DNA of 64,000 nucleotides. Source: Sweltsa coloradensis (taxonomy: Eukaryota; Arthropoda; Insecta; Plecoptera; Chloroperlidae). The DNA lies in assembly GCA_024449915.1 (NCBI GenBank), contig JAMZAV010000815.1:124001-188000 (forward strand), written 5' to 3'. The position numbers and the translations under genes were made by a program. Position 1 is the stretch's first letter, and each line of letters opens with the position of its first letter. The notes below the pieces were generated by a model, which saw only the letters and a program-made list of their open reading frames with translations, was not told where the DNA came from and made no database searches. Shown one piece after another: positions 12,780 through 25,959 of the stretch.

Positions 12780-14640
12780 AGGGTTAAAATTTAAAATAAC
12801 AACCTGTGCAGGGCCTACGCTCGAAACGTATGAGCCAAACAACACGAAAATTTTGTCCATTTCCATTAATATTACATGTCTAGTTTTTATTGCAGCTGGC
12901 AAAGTGCAGCCTAGGAGGGTAATAACGAAACATAACGAACCTTATCGTGCAATCCCACTGACCTACTGGGCATCAGAACGTGTATTACAACAGAAAGGTC
13001 ACAGAGGGCTGGAGGACCGCGGGAGGCAATGGAGGAAATGGGGCTTGAAGATTTCATTCAGATAGTCGTGTTTACACATTTTGGCGGATGGGCCAAATGT
13101 GACTTCCCCTAAGCTATTTCGTTTGAGTAAACGAACTAGGCAGACATGAAATTTAGTCATTTTTACATGAGATTTCATTGCCGTTTACTGCTTTTGTAAA
13201 GAAATATATTTTTATTTGCAATTTAGAGTTAAATAATAAAATACAAAATACAACAACGAAATAAAATATGGAGTGTACTTTATCAACAAAATTGTGTCGA
13301 GCCCTTTTGAAGGAAATTTGACTTTTCTCCACAATGTCATTGATCGAACGGATTTGACTATTTGCTTATAAAATCTAGCATTTCATGGCAGTGTTGTAGC
13401 TTATAGATGCTGACAAACAAGCATACATTTTGCAGGCAACACAAGGGTTCAGAGGACAACCTGCATTTGAACAAGTGAACACAAACCATCGCTCGACCGA
13501 ACGGCAAACCCCCACACGCTCATACAATATCATAATATAACTGCATCTTGTTAGAACTAGGTTAATATGCCTGTGCTCATGGTCGGTAGTTAGCATGGTA
13601 TCGTAGAAGTCTGCAGCTTAGTGGCAACCCAGAGTTATCGACTATTCAGAAATGAGCAATGGGATCTCCCGACTACATAATACAGGGTTGGCACCTTGCC
13701 CTCGCCCGACGACCCCGTCAACGGAGACGGCTGTGATTCCAGATTATATTATCACACGTCTCCATTTTCTCACCAAATCAAGCATTAAACATAAGGGGAT
13801 TATTAAGAATTTATTTTTTAATTCATCCTTTTTAAAAATTGCATTTCAAACGCTTTTATACATTCCCTGGAAAGCGGGTCTTTGAAAATGCGCAACGTTC
13901 TGCGTCGAGAGTCTTGAGTTTTCTGTATGTGTGTGTGGGGGGGGGGGGGGAGGTTGAGTCAAAGTTCTGCTAAGTGTTAATGGGCCCTGCGGTATATCGT
14001 TGATGTCTACATAATGGGTAAAAAGAGAAGGAGGCTGTTATTGTCATTGTTAATATGTTCACGTGCCTGAAATCGTAGTACTCTATAGCCCAGGGTCGAA
14101 GGTATACTTCTAAGTTTGCTTCGTATCTGATATTTCCATTATATTCGAATATATGTCGTCAATTGGCGTGAAAATCTACCCCGAAGGAACTGGAGGTTCT
14201 GGGTTAGACTTCCAGTCGGGGTAAATTTCTTTCATTGCTATCACACAACTATGTTACGGAATATGTCTGCCACTATTTTTTTAGCTATGTGCTTTTATTT
14301 TTAAAGTCCCTCTTTCACGCAGTCAACTTTTCACTTTTCAGTCAACTATCTTGGACTATCAAGATATCACACAGAGGAATTACCTTACTAATTGGCGTAA
14401 CTATCCAAGAGAATAGATTTCATTACTTAGAAGTAGGGTAGCAAAGAGTAGTAACGTATTGCATTAATTTTTAATTTCATATAATTCCTGTGAGTACGTT
14501 GGCCCCCAAAGTGGAGGGAGAATTTCCTTGATTTCGGTTCAACCAACTCGGAAATTCAGAGAAACGAGTTACGTATTTCAATTCGAGCCGATCACAATTG
14601 ATGATATTGTGTCGAAACCACACTTGAGAATAGTTCACGG
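12780..14640. other. non-coding DNA with one hairpin
   Basis: No gene recognised. A 59-base hairpin lies at 14171-14229, with AAATCTACCCCGA pairing with TCGGGGTAAATTT, and a G-run at about 13937-13950. Small frames at 12853-13065 and 13652-13885 have no recognisable motif. Confidence 0.5.
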
Positions 14641-15069
14641 CGGGCGGTATTCTAAGCCCTGTCTCCTAAGCCCTGGACCCTTTTTGGCTTCTAAGCCCGT
14701 GGGCCGAAGGTTGTGCTACACGTTGCGAAGCGGGGCTAAGAAGACAAACCGGTCCGGGCTTTAGAAGACTAAAAGTCTTCTTAGGCCCTGTCTCCTAACG
14801 CCCGCACGATGTTTTTGTTCGGTCGCACACGTTGCAAGGCGGGCTGTACTTTGCTCGAGGTGAAACCATAAATTCCCAAATGTTTGGGGGTGGGGGGGGG
14901 TGGGGGGATAAAAATAAATCATTAGCAATATTCGATTAATTAGATATTGCTTAACGTCTCATTTGACTCGAAAATGTTGCAATTAAATCATGTAGGCATT
15001 GCAAAAGCACTGTTTTAATATGCAATGATCCAACTTTTCAACTCCGTTTGTTGCTGTTAAATTAACAAA

Positions 15070-15294
15070 AAAACTTCAAAACCTTTAACGTCGCTATTTT
15101 AAACGGGTACTCTTTCGGTTGGTATGGACAGTTTTTTTATGTGCACTAGGCCTACAAAACCTTTAACGTCGCTATTTTAAATCTAAAGTACCTACAAAAC
15201 CTTTAACGTCGCTATTTTTAAAACTAAAGTAGGCCGACCTACTGATCAAAAACTGTCCATAGGCCCTACCAACGAAAGAGTTCCTTTAAACGAA
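15070..15294. repeat. inner inverted repeat with triplicated ACCTTTAACGTCGCTATTTT word
   Basis: ACTCTTTCGGTTGGTATGGA (about 15109) is mirrored by CCAACGAAAGAGT (about 15270). The word ACCTTTAACGTCGCTATTTT occurs three times in tandem between about 15078 and 15220. It recurs at about 39113 and inverted at about 39165 inside the 37922-39834 element, so it belongs to a dispersed family. Confidence 0.7.
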
Positions 15295-15310
15295 AGTCAT
15301 GAGAAATATT

Positions 15311-15355
15311 CTTCGATTCCGTATCCGTATCCGTATCCGATTCCGATGCCGTATT
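15311..15355. repeat. short ATCCGT-type tandem repeat
   Basis: Imperfect hexamers (CCGTAT/CCGATT variants) are repeated about seven times inside the foldback element. Confidence 0.75.
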
Positions 15356-15457
15356 CGGGTAGAGAGCGAACAAACAGACAGAAAAAAAAAAAAAACACTC
15401 ACGAGCTAAATTTTTGGGGGGTCGGTGAAATTGAAGTCTTCGCTTCGCTCATCCAAA
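15356..15457 (-). repeat. HINE 5'-end fragment, minus strand
   Basis: CGCTTCGCTCATCCAA at 15441-15456 is the reverse complement of the HINE start. The adjacent GAGAGCGAACAAACAGAC matches the start region of the copy at 61068. Only the first ~100 bases of the element are present. Confidence 0.6.
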
Positions 15458-15699
15458 AATCGATAATAATAAAACACTTCAAAATTCGTTATCATTTCTT
15501 ATGGCTCATGGGAACGAACAAGGTTTTCGTGCGGGCGTTAGGAGACAGGGCCTAAGAAGACTTTTAGTCTTCTTAGCCCCGCTTCGCAACGTGTAGCACA
15601 ACCGTCGGTCACAGGGGCTTAGAAGCCAAAAAAAAGGTCCGGGGGCTTAGGAGACAGGGGCTTAGAAGCGGACACCGTTCACGGCCAAGGAAAATATCA

Positions 15700-18600
15700 A
15701 TCGCCAACGTACAACGGCCAATATCAATCACGAAAATGTCGTCGAGACAGACAATGCAAGGTCACCGTGGTCAAGGATTTACCAAAACATGGAATTCAAC
15801 GCAACAAATCAATGTGTGGTGTGTTTATAAAGCATGCGACGTACAGAACCTAGGCATAACTACTGAATTATGAATATCACGCGATAAGATCATGCATGAA
15901 CTTACCACACTACCATACCCTTTATCCATGTATAAAAACAAATTACACCGTTACACGATGGGTCTAGATGGGAAAAAAACAGGAAAAACAAAAAACTACT
16001 AGCTTTAAATGAAAAATTTTTAATAATTTTACGTAGGTGTATGAAGCACGATATGTATGTAGTATGTTGTCATACATCGGGCTACACATAATCGATGGTG
16101 AGGCTTAATGGCTCTATGACATTCACAGCTGTGAACTGTGAAGGCTAGATGAGATCAGTGCTCTGATAGATAGGCTTGTCACTCTGCCATGCGGAGGGCA
16201 GGCAAGACTGCCGTGTTGGCTCTACACGTAGGTGGAATTATAGCAACGCAAATCAGGTGTCTACATAATTATTATATGTTACCGTACCAAATTCCATGAA
16301 TTTGCCAGGTTTGTCAGGTTATAGAATTTAGAAACCACTTTTTTCAGGGCTGCCATAATATATAGGCCTACCTAACTGGTGTTGTACCAGAACGCCCATA
16401 AGTGAGTTAGGGGCTTCCCCGCTTGCGCACGGTTAAATTTTTGATCATAAATACAATTGATCAAATTCTAGAGAGCTTTAGGGGAAATAACATTCCAAAA
16501 TATTGACCATATCCCTGCCATCCACTTTTTTTTTAAATGCCATAAACAGCATTTTGCACCAACAAAATAACAGGCTGCAATATTAGGGAGGGCTAAATGA
16601 AGTGTCAAAAAGGATTTGACAACCTCACTTTTAATAAAAAAAATTGCACTTAGTAGGACTAGTGTTTTCAGATAATTGTGTATCGATTCATAGGCATGCA
16701 CCAAATGATATTTCTCAGTTTTCAAGGAATACAACTGCGGGAGGAAAGATATTCGCTCTCCAGAGCATTCTAGGGACTAGACCTTCCTTTACAGTGCGTG
16801 ATATCTAGAGTCCTAGTCCTAGGTCCACGAGATGAATATTTCAAACCAGACTCACTCGTTACACTTGCAATGCGGTTCACGACTCCCGTATAGAGATTTC
16901 CCAAGTTACGGCAAATACGATAAATAATAATAGGCAATTGTTTGCTCGAATGGTGCAGGATCTGCCATGTAGGTCCTAGCTTAACTTTAGAAGTAATAAT
17001 GTAAATAATTAATAGAAGGCCTACTTCCAAAGCATTGTGCTTGATAAATCAAAGCTGAAAGGATTGATCGAGTTCAATTTTGGAACATTTCGGGAATGCG
17101 TTTTATTTTAGTGTATTTAATAACACTTATTGATAATTGAAACCATTTAAATGTAGGCTAAATAGAGTTCAAAATAAAAAGTAAAACGGTTCCTTTTAAA
17201 AATTAAATAGTCACCCAGAAATTTACGTGGTCTAGGCATTGATATTAAACCCCTTTCGTAGTCTAGGCCTATTGAAAGATACGTAAGACAGATTTTATTT
17301 TTTATGAACATCTTAACATCAACCTTGGTGAATAATGGTAATAACGCGCTTTTGAAGCAGGTCCCAATAATAAATTACAGACCTAAAATAGTGGTAAAAC
17401 TTAAATCGATATGAGCGTTATGCCGCAGGAAAATTGCTAACGTTTTTCTTGTCACGTGAAAATTACTGAATACAATTAGTTTCCAAACAAAAAAAAAACA
17501 ATTTCTCCCAATTGTTTTCTATATGAGTCTCTTGTCACTAGTCGTTCTAATGATGTGCCTAGGTCAATGTCATTGTCCTACCGAATAAACATTTCCGTAA
17601 TTTCCCGATAAGTCTGACAGCTCCGAGATTAGCTCATATTACAAGTAATAACACGGGGCACGTGAAAGCTATTAACTTTGAATAACTCAGAAGTGGTCGA
17701 AGGTAATCATAACAAGCCAGGCCAGGCCACCTAGTAGGGTAAGTGTTTAATACCGAAGAGCTCATAAATGTTCGTTTCAGGGGTGACAGTAGTGTACTCA
17801 GTGTACTGCATTGTACTGTACTCCCACTCAAACCTGCAGCTGCGGGTAATGGGGCAATCACCAGAGAAAACGAGATATTGTCACCTCACCTCCTGAGGCT
17901 AATCGATACGCTAATGGTGCATAAGTCTTTTTAACTGTGTATTCCTAGTGGATACGCCATTTGGAACGTTTTATCTCAGGTTTGTAATGGAGACTTGCCA
18001 AAAGTTGGCCTAGTTACATCTTTGTCCACTTTACGTAAACCTGAAATATTTACAATTTACATATAGCAACTAGCAAATATAGGCCTAGGTTTACAATAGG
18101 GACACTTAACCAAGGTCAAAGTTGTTCTAGCCATTGTTGGCATTTTCATACAGTCAATCCGTGACATATGGAAACCATCATTTATTTAAGCCCATGAATT
18201 TTAAACATTTGTTGAATTGGCACAGGGCAAATAAGCTTTATATTGCCACTCCAAATTCACTTCGTAATTTCAGTTCAACGTAATTTGCAATGTTAAATTC
18301 TATAACATTATTAGTTAATACCTATGCCCTAGACCTAGCTATACAGACCTATTTTGGTAATAGGCCTAGGTATCTAGGAGTTTGTAGAATAAATAGACCA
18401 TAAAGTTTAAAAAAGAGTTTCCAAGACAGTAGGGGCTACATGTTTTTCTTCTTATTCATTTTAGGTTACCAAATTCCCTGACTTCCAGATCGAAAGCCGT
18501 TTTCTAAGACTGCAAATATATGAGTGGAAAAATGAGAGAACTGATATTGTCCCAGAACATATGATTGGTAGTGAGATATAGGGTAAACAATTATACTCTT

Positions 18601-19420
18601 GACAGTCCGACTAACATAAGCATTATCTAACTTTTCGAGCTTTTCCGACTACCGAGTAGACAACCAAAAAATAAAATGCTTGTAAACTAAAAGACTCTCA
18701 TTTATACACTTTTTTACTACATCAATAACGAACGAATTGGAGACAAAAATTCCTGCCGAGCGCCGTAGCCTACCCACTCAATCAAACAATCTAAACAGTT
18801 TAGTCGATGCGCTCATTGGACCATGCTTAAACCAATAGCCTCTGCCTACTAGGTTCGGCTCAAGTTTTGCATTAATGGGAGATCATACAAAAACATCATT
18901 GATAGAAAAGCGTTCGTACGCTGTTACAATATCAGTGATTGGCTTTCAATTCAAGCCAGCAGGTGCGTAGGCTACGTTTTGCACACACACAACACCAAGA
19001 AACGTGCTTGACCAGCGGTCTAAGACCATTATTATTCATTGTTTACCCGTCAACAGTTCGAAGAGTGATAATTAGGCTATAGCCTACCATTGGATTTTCC
19101 ATTCTTGAAAGGTAAATTAATGATGCGGCGGCGGTCTGTGTGGCCTCATGAATAATGTCCTATGAAGTAGGCGATTTGTTGAAGTAGGCAAAGCCATTAA
19201 GTTGCCACCCAGCCGTATGGTTCCCACGGTGGTTTATTGCATGAGGGAGGATCTAGAATCGATCCACCACGCGAACACATCAATCAACACGAAGACATCA
19301 TGATTATCAATACCGACATCATCCTATTGTGATGACGATATTTTTTATGTTTGAATTTGGATTTTTATTGGATAAGTATTAAGAGTATGGAATGCATGGC
19401 AAACAAAGACAATTTTGAAT
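15700..19420. other. AT-rich non-coding DNA
   Basis: No gene or complete element was recognised. TAGGCCTA-like words are dense here. Frames at 16468-16734, 16770-17030 and 17634-17861 have no recognisable motif. Confidence 0.5.
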
Positions 19421-19423
19421 TTG

Positions 19424-19672
19424 TAGGCCAAGTTTTTTGTCTGTCTGTTTACTCTTTGCCGGACAAACGGCTACCCGGTAGGCCTACTCTAATCTAGATT
19501 AAATGTACAGAGAACCTTCGAAATCTCTTAGCTTAGACGTGTCCCGTTCTTCGGACAAACGAAAAATTATTTCGTGAAAAATGCACCATGATTACTCTTT
19601 TGAATGACAAAATGTATAGGCTATATCAAACGCTCATCCACGAACGCGACCATAAAAGCGTTCGCAAAGTAG
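19424..19672 (+). repeat. HINE fragment lacking its 5' end
   Basis: The block shares TTTGTCTGTCTGTTTACTC and CGGACAAACGGCTA with the internal part of the copy at 61068. It ends ACGCTCATCCACGAACGCGA then AAAGCGTTCGCAAAG, the family's inverted repeat plus 3' hairpin. Confidence 0.6.
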
Positions 19673-19679
19673 GGTTGTT

Positions 19680-22435
19680 GCTTATTATCGACCAGTTCGA
19701 TGACAAACGACCAGCGAGGCAATACACCAGCAGAGGCTAATAGTATGCGAACAGAAGCAAGTGAAGACTAAGCAGCTTTTAGGCAAAATCACTCAAAAAA
19801 ATTACCAACACTTTTAACAATGACGAACAATGTTACTAGGAACACAAAAAGGGACCCCCCCCCCCCCAATCAAGGTACTGGTAGTGGTATTCGAAATCCT
19901 CTACAGAAGTTTGGGGGGGGGGGGGTGCTAGCAAACCATTACATTGCTAGACGTTCCTAGCTTTTTTGCTACTACCAAGCATAGATGTTTCGTTCGTACA
20001 TGAGAGTCATATGTGGGTCATAAAAAATATACTCAAAATTTCGGCTCGATTTGGCGCGCACGCCCTTTAAACCAGGACCTATTTTTTTTTAATGAGCACA
20101 TAGCTACAATATCAGACAAAATAAAATACCGGGAGGTAGGCCTATACATTATTGTCATCAGTTGGCCAAATATTTTGAAACACCACTCGCAGTCTCTCTC
20201 ACTTGCGACAAACTGACCCGTCACCCACCACTTGGAGGATATTCCTACCTTATGTAGGGTAGTCCTCCTAGGCCTACGCCTATTTAAATTAATTTGCTAG
20301 ACATGCCGAGGCGTACGACTACGAGGGTAGGCCTACCTTAAGCCTGCAAATACAGACAAAACATTTGTCCTGAAATATTCTTGTCCGCACTCATATCTGC
20401 ATTCAAAAACAATATGTGTAGGGTGAAATAGACAACGGAGGCAAAGTTTCGTACACTCCTGATCGATCCACTTCTCCTAGTTGTGCAAGTACTCATCGAG
20501 GCTACATGCACAGCCCAGAGGTAAGGCAAATTGAGATTTGACCTGGGAATTCCGCTATGTTGTGTTAGTCATTCTGCTCAAAAATGTAATAATTTGACAG
20601 ATGGGAATCTCTCAACACAACACAACCTAATCAAGTCCATAAACACACATCATTATGCAGATTATAAATTTGGGCATTAGGGCCTACATGCCTGCCAGTT
20701 ATTATTGGAGTTGGGGGTCCCCAGATACAATACAATCATAAAGCAAATATTGGACCATCGCCATCAATAATTCATGGGGGGGGGGGCCCCCACAACAATG
20801 GACAAATTAAAGGTAGGTACCTAGTAAAGTAATCGAGGTAGCAAAGGTAGCGAGCGCAATGACATTAATGTTACGGCCGACACGTTTAAACGCCGTTAGA
20901 CCTTTTAGTACCGAAGTACTTTAACCCTTTAGGCCGAGGCATAGGACAAGAAATAGCCTAGTGACCCAAAATTTTGCTTTCTACCGCAACAACTTGAACT
21001 TTGTGTTTTTTCAAGATTTTTAGAAATTAAAAATCTATTAGGGGAAAATGCTGATTTTAGATTCCAAATTGACATCAAAGTATAAACAAAATCAAATTTT
21101 GATTTAAAAATTTGAGTCAGGTAATTTTCAAAAAAAAAATTGCAATTTTTTCCCCCTTTTTTTCACATGTTCAAATTGAGTCTTCTACAGGCAAACCAAA
21201 TATCCGGGACATCCCGTAAATCTGTGTATTTCTGTGTTTTCATGCATAATTTGATTTTTGAACAATTACAAAAATCCTTAGGCATATAGGCCTAAACATT
21301 AGAATTTAGTGGGGAAAAATTCTATCAATTCCAAACAAACTTGTAAAGCTGCTTTTTTATCCAAGTTAAAAGTGGACCTTAGAAAAACTGGCAGATTTAA
21401 TTGTGTCAATTTTGAAATGTGGCAGTACCGTACATAATTATGTGTGTGTAGGCCTACCAATAACCTAGCCTATAGGGTTAAACCTAAAATTAAATGCCCA
21501 CTTTATCAAGACATTCGCTAATTAACACGTGTAAATTTTTCTTTCCACCCTCGAGATCAAAACAAAGTTGTATAGAAACAAGAAACTACTGTCCGGTGCT
21601 ATTTTGACCCATTCAGTGAGCTAGTAGCCTCTTTATTTTGTCAGTGGACTTTTAACTCCCAAGATCATCCACCTAGTCCTAAGTAGGCGAAAGGGGAATT
21701 ATTTCCGTATTTTTCTTATTTGGCAATGGGTCACGTTTAATCGCGGTTAGTAGAGATAGCTACAAATTCCAAACTAATAAATTCATAACACTTTTGATAG
21801 ATGCACTTGCCATTGCCATCCTCCAATTTCGTTAAACTTACTTTACGTTTGAACTTAGGCTACCTTTTTAAAAAAATATGCGCTTCTCCACATAGAATAG
21901 GCCTAGGGCTATCGGTGACAAGTTCGAGAAGTGTGACCTCAAAATGATTTTGAAAATACTACCTATTTTAACTTAGGCAATTTATGATGGGCCAGGTAAG
22001 AGTAGGCTACCTACCCTTAGAAAAGAGAGACACGTCTTTGAGACATTTTAAATATAGGCCTCTGAGGCTTGTATGTAGGCCTATGTTGTTTAAGCAAATT
22101 ATTGATGAAATAAGAGATTACAAATTTTACTTAAAATATAGGCATACAACATGCAGCTAATATTGATGTTCAATGTTTTTAGACAAAATAAAACCTTCTA
22201 GTTGTAGGCAGGATGCAGGAGAGACAAGATCAGAATTTGTCTACAGCCCAAACCCCAGGAGGAGACAAAAATAATGATCCGAGCAAAGACTGTTAAACAA
22301 ATGATATTTTTAACAAGGCCACAATAATCGTTCCCCATTACATCAATATGCTTACTTAAAGGTACCAAATTTTCTTAAGTAGCCTACCGGTAGTAGAGGT
22401 GAGCGTGTAGGCCTACTTTGTAATGGGGCTAACTC
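19680..22435. other. AT-rich non-coding DNA with G/C runs
   Basis: No gene recognised. Long C and G runs lie at about 19855-19868 and 19911-19924, and a GGGGGGGGGG/CCCC block at about 20777. The rest is AT-rich sequence with many TAGGCCTA-like words. Confidence 0.5.
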
Positions 22436-23017
22436 AAATGGGTCAATGGGGGTAAGTGTGGTTTGGGGGTAAGTGTGGCATCTGCTTATATGAGTTCAGG
22501 GTTAGAGTTTTGGTAAGTTTTTATTTTATTAAAGTAGTAACAAGACTTTTTTATACTAAAAAAAAAAATTAGGGGCCTCCCACAAGAATTAATCCTAAAT
22601 TTTAAATTTTAAATAAAAAGCACCTTCTCTGGATTAACGAAGTGCAATTCTACGCAGACCTTGCAATATTTAGTTATATTCCGCAAATATTTTTTTTAAA
22701 TTTATGTCCACTTGTTGTGATTATTGGTTAATGTGCCTATGTTAGAATAGGGGGGGGGGGGGGGGAATACATAAATTTCAAATTTGCTTGGTGCAAATTT
22801 AGGTGCCACACTTACCTCAGTATTTTTACACACTGGGGCAAGTGTGGCAACATTGTATTTAGATGGCGGTGGACAAAGCTGCACTTTAGTTGGCTGTATT
22901 GACATTACTTGATGGCCACAGAACAAGAAGAAGAGTAGTATCAACTCATCCCATGCTTGCAAGCAAAAAAAGCAAAAAATAAATAAAAAATTGATAAAAA
23001 GTGTAAATGTTGCATTG

Positions 23018-23617
23018 ACTTAGCAGAAGTTATTACAAAAGATGACTATTTAGCTAATCTGAAAATAAAAAAAGAACTTGACATGAAGAAGGGCAAAGAT
23101 AAGCCTAAGGCTTCCAAAAGCAAGAATAAAAGTAAGCCCGCAGGTAAACAAACTGAGCGTAGGAAAGACATTGACTTGGTTAGCCTAGTCCAGGTATCAG
23201 AAAGTGAAGATGAAGACACTCCAATAAGTATTTCATCGGACAACAGGTTGTTCCGATTGTAATGAAGATATAGGGCTAGGTGATCCGGTTGTTCTTATAT
23301 CACCAGTTCCAAATTTGTAAGTGAATGGGGCATTTGTACTAGTTGAATACCTAGGAGGCAAGCGAAAAGAATAAAAATATCGGTGTTTAGGCCTATACAT
23401 TGTACAATCGGGACTTGATAATGAAGATGAGCTTAAAGTAATGGGTCTACGTGCTACAGATCACACCAAAATAACTTTTGCACCAGTAGAGAAGGATTTA
23501 CCATACATCAATCTTGACCAGGTGTTGGGCATTTTACCCGCACCAGATATCACTTGTGTAGGATCAAGAGTACGCTACTCTTTCCATGGCCCAGTGGATA
23601 CAAATGAGCCAATGTAA
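23018..23617 (+). pseudogene. C-terminal transposase-like fragment, frameshifted
   Basis: A lysine-rich segment (KKELDMKKGKDKPKASKSK) and an acidic stretch (VSESEDEDTPISISSD) are followed, after a +1 frameshift near 23250, by CSDCNEDIGLGDPVVLISP. After a TAA at about 23317 and another at about 23371 the same frame continues GAFVLVEYLGGKRKE, then a degraded stretch, then PYINLDQVLGILPAPD and GSRVRYSFHGPVDTNE. This layout (basic linker, Cys motif, beta-rich end domain) resembles the tails of pogo/Tigger-like DDE transposases found in invertebrate repeats, but the assignment is from memory. The catalytic core is absent: only ~560 bases separate it from the left terminal repeat. Confidence 0.55.
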
Positions 23618-23983
23618 GAGAAAAAAAAAACACAATGCATAATTTCATGTTATAATACTAAAAATGCATGGTTCTTGTTAGCTTATGGACGTCAGAAGGT
23701 AAAAATCACTTTAAAGCCGTTCCAATTTTTTAAAATTTAATTATAAAGTATCAATGTAAAAAGTAATTAAAAACTAATAACACAAAGGGCCTATTTTGCT
23801 ATGTGGGTAGGTCAATAGTAACGTGTTATACAAAATGCTTGTAAAATTAAACTTTCAGTTGAAGGATGAATAGGTTTTGAATGCACTGGAACTCTGTTGA
23901 AGACAGTTTTATAAATGCAGCATCCCGTGTGAGCAATTTGCAATTAGCAAGATCTCATGAAATTTTAGGGTAGGCCTTTGTGA

Positions 23984-24725
23984 TTGGATGAGCGTAGCGA
24001 GCGAAGCGAAGATTCCATTTCACTACACTGGAGAAAAAAATCCGGAATGTTTTTTTTTTTTTTTTTTTTTGTATTTTTGTCTGTTTGTCCACACGATTCC
24101 GGCTAAACCGATACTCCGATTGCGATGAAATTTTATGGAGGCCTTTTAAATCTCTGAACTTAGAACTGCCACGTTTTTGAGCGCAATCGGAAAATTGTTT
24201 CTCATGAAATCGCAATTTTACGACTTTTTTCGATTTATTAAAAAATTTCTTCGACTTATACACCTACATGCTTTATCCGATTTTAATGATTTTGCACAGA
24301 ATCTTTATTTTATGAATTAAGATATTTTTGTGAAATTGAGCGCAATTGAAAAAATATTTATCATAAAAATCGAAATTTTACAGGTTTTTTCTTTTTTTTA
24401 ACATTTATTTGACTTATAACACCTACATGCTTTATCCGATTGCAATGATTTTTGCACAGAACCTTTATTTTATGAATTAAGATATAACTGTAAAATTTGA
24501 GCGCAATCGAGAAATTATTTCTTATAAAAATCGCAATTGACGATTATTTTAACAATTACGATTTATTAAAAAAAATTAAGTTAATTTTTAATTTAATTTA
24601 ATTTAATTTAAAAAAATTTCAACTTAGTAATGATTTTGCCACAGAACAACAGAAAAATCGCATAACACATGGCAGCTCAATGCACCAATTACGCTCATCC
24701 AACAACGCGGCGGGACTTAAGCGTT
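23984..24725 (+). mobile_element. Helentron-like element (HINE), copy A
   Basis: The element starts TTGGATGAGCGTAGCGAGCG. Near its 3' end the start is repeated inverted (TACGCTCATCCAA, about 24690-24702). This is followed by an AACGC...GCGTT hairpin and CCTAGT. Internally it shares GATTCCGGCTAAACCGATAC, AATCTCTGAACTTAGAACTG and TTTGAGCGCAATCG words with the other copies, several of them repeated. A T-run of over 20 bases lies at about 24050. No protein is encoded. Confidence 0.75.
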
Positions 24726-25959
24726 TTCCTAGTGATATGATAAATTAGGCTTAGTTCTCCACATAACAAAGGCCCAGTCTATTTATGCAGCAGTGTTTTG
24801 TCAAACAGGGAACCAGTCTTAGGATGCCTCAAAGGCACTGAGTTACTTTTCTTGGTCAGGTTAGGTATTAATCTCAATGCAATCACCATTGTGCTCTACT
24901 CTACAAGTAGTTGGTTAAATGTTACCCTTGTGACATACGGTGCATGTTACCCCCCCGTTACCCCTTGTGACCACATTTCATTTCCATTTGCAAGGCAGAG
25001 CATAAAGCACAGGATGCCCATTTTTTCAGAGATCATTCTTCTAGGCATGAGCAAGCTGTGTAGAAAATTCCAGGTAGATAGCACCACTGGTAGCCATATA
25101 ATCGTAACTTTGAGTAGTTTTTGTTACCCTTGTGACATATTCTTACAATGCTCAGTTCTAGGGGTAGTTGTTATTATGTCAATATGTTGATGGGGTTTTG
25201 AGACTATGATTTCTTAAAAGTAGACACCTTAATTGACAAATTTAAGTTTTTGGTATAAAAAATAAAACCATTAGGCCTACTTACATTTTAAAATCAACTT
25301 CGAAAAATGGAAAAAAATCTTCCGAGAAATAGCAATTTTCAAAATCTCAACTTTGAATGAAATTTGCCAAATAACTGGGAGAGATTTTTTTATGATGGAT
25401 ATAAATAATGGCAATTTAGCTTTTTTAGTAGATAGTAGAAAAAAAATCAGCTCAAAATAACAATATTTACAATTTCCTACTAATTGACACATTTGTATGG
25501 ACAGACCCTTATGTCATACTCATGTGTAACTTATAACACTTTATATTAGTAAAAACCTTTAATTGACATGTGCGTAGTTGTAATTAAGACTCTATTTGTT
25601 TATAATAACCAGTAAAACCATCATACAAGTCTAGTTTTATTTTTATTTTTAGTAGCTCTAGGTATAACCTGTATGCCACATTTACCCCAGCAAAATCCTG
25701 CATGATTTACTTCATAAAACAAAGTGATGCCACACTTGCCCCAAACTGCGGGGCAAGTGTGACGGCACACTTTTTATGTAATTTTTTTTATTTTCCCTTT
25801 GTTTTACGAAGTGCCTTTGTTATATTCAACTTTTTAGTTGAAAACATTACAAAGTTCTTAGATTTCACTTTTGAAAGTATTAGGTCAACATTAACCAAGG
25901 AAAACTAACCGTCAAAGTCAAACTTTTTTTTTCCATGCCACACTTACCCCCATTGACCC

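Larger units (their letters stand above)
14650..15671. mobile_element. foldback element with ~150-bp inverted repeats
   Basis: The left arm (14650-14809) and right arm (15527-15671) are reverse complements with small indels. Both contain the words CCTGTCTCCTAA, TTGTGCTACACGTTGCGAAG and CGGGGCTAAGAAGAC. Within each arm AGACTAAAAGTCTTCT is itself palindromic. The outer arms carry repeated TTCTAAGCCC words. The middle holds a second inverted repeat (15107-15294) and the end of a HINE. No transposase. Exact boundaries and target duplication were not established. Confidence 0.8.
22440..25959 (+). mobile_element. 3.5-kb terminal-inverted-repeat DNA transposon, degenerate
   Basis: The ends GGGTCAATGGGGGTAAGTGT (22440) and its reverse complement finishing at 25959 match over 22 bases. 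The motif GGGTAAGTGTGGCA or variants recurs just inside both ends (about 22466, 22803, 22836, 25674, 25727, 25747), as expected of subterminal transposase-binding sites. The interior carries a broken transposase-like tail (23018-23617) and a HINE insertion (23984-24725). The right end is followed by TA; the left flank is AAAT, so the target duplication is unclear. Confidence 0.7.

Noticed and set aside
24798..25190. 130-codon plus-strand ORF
   Set aside because: It lies inside the degenerate transposon, has repeated CCCTTGTGACATA words at DNA level and no domain resemblance.
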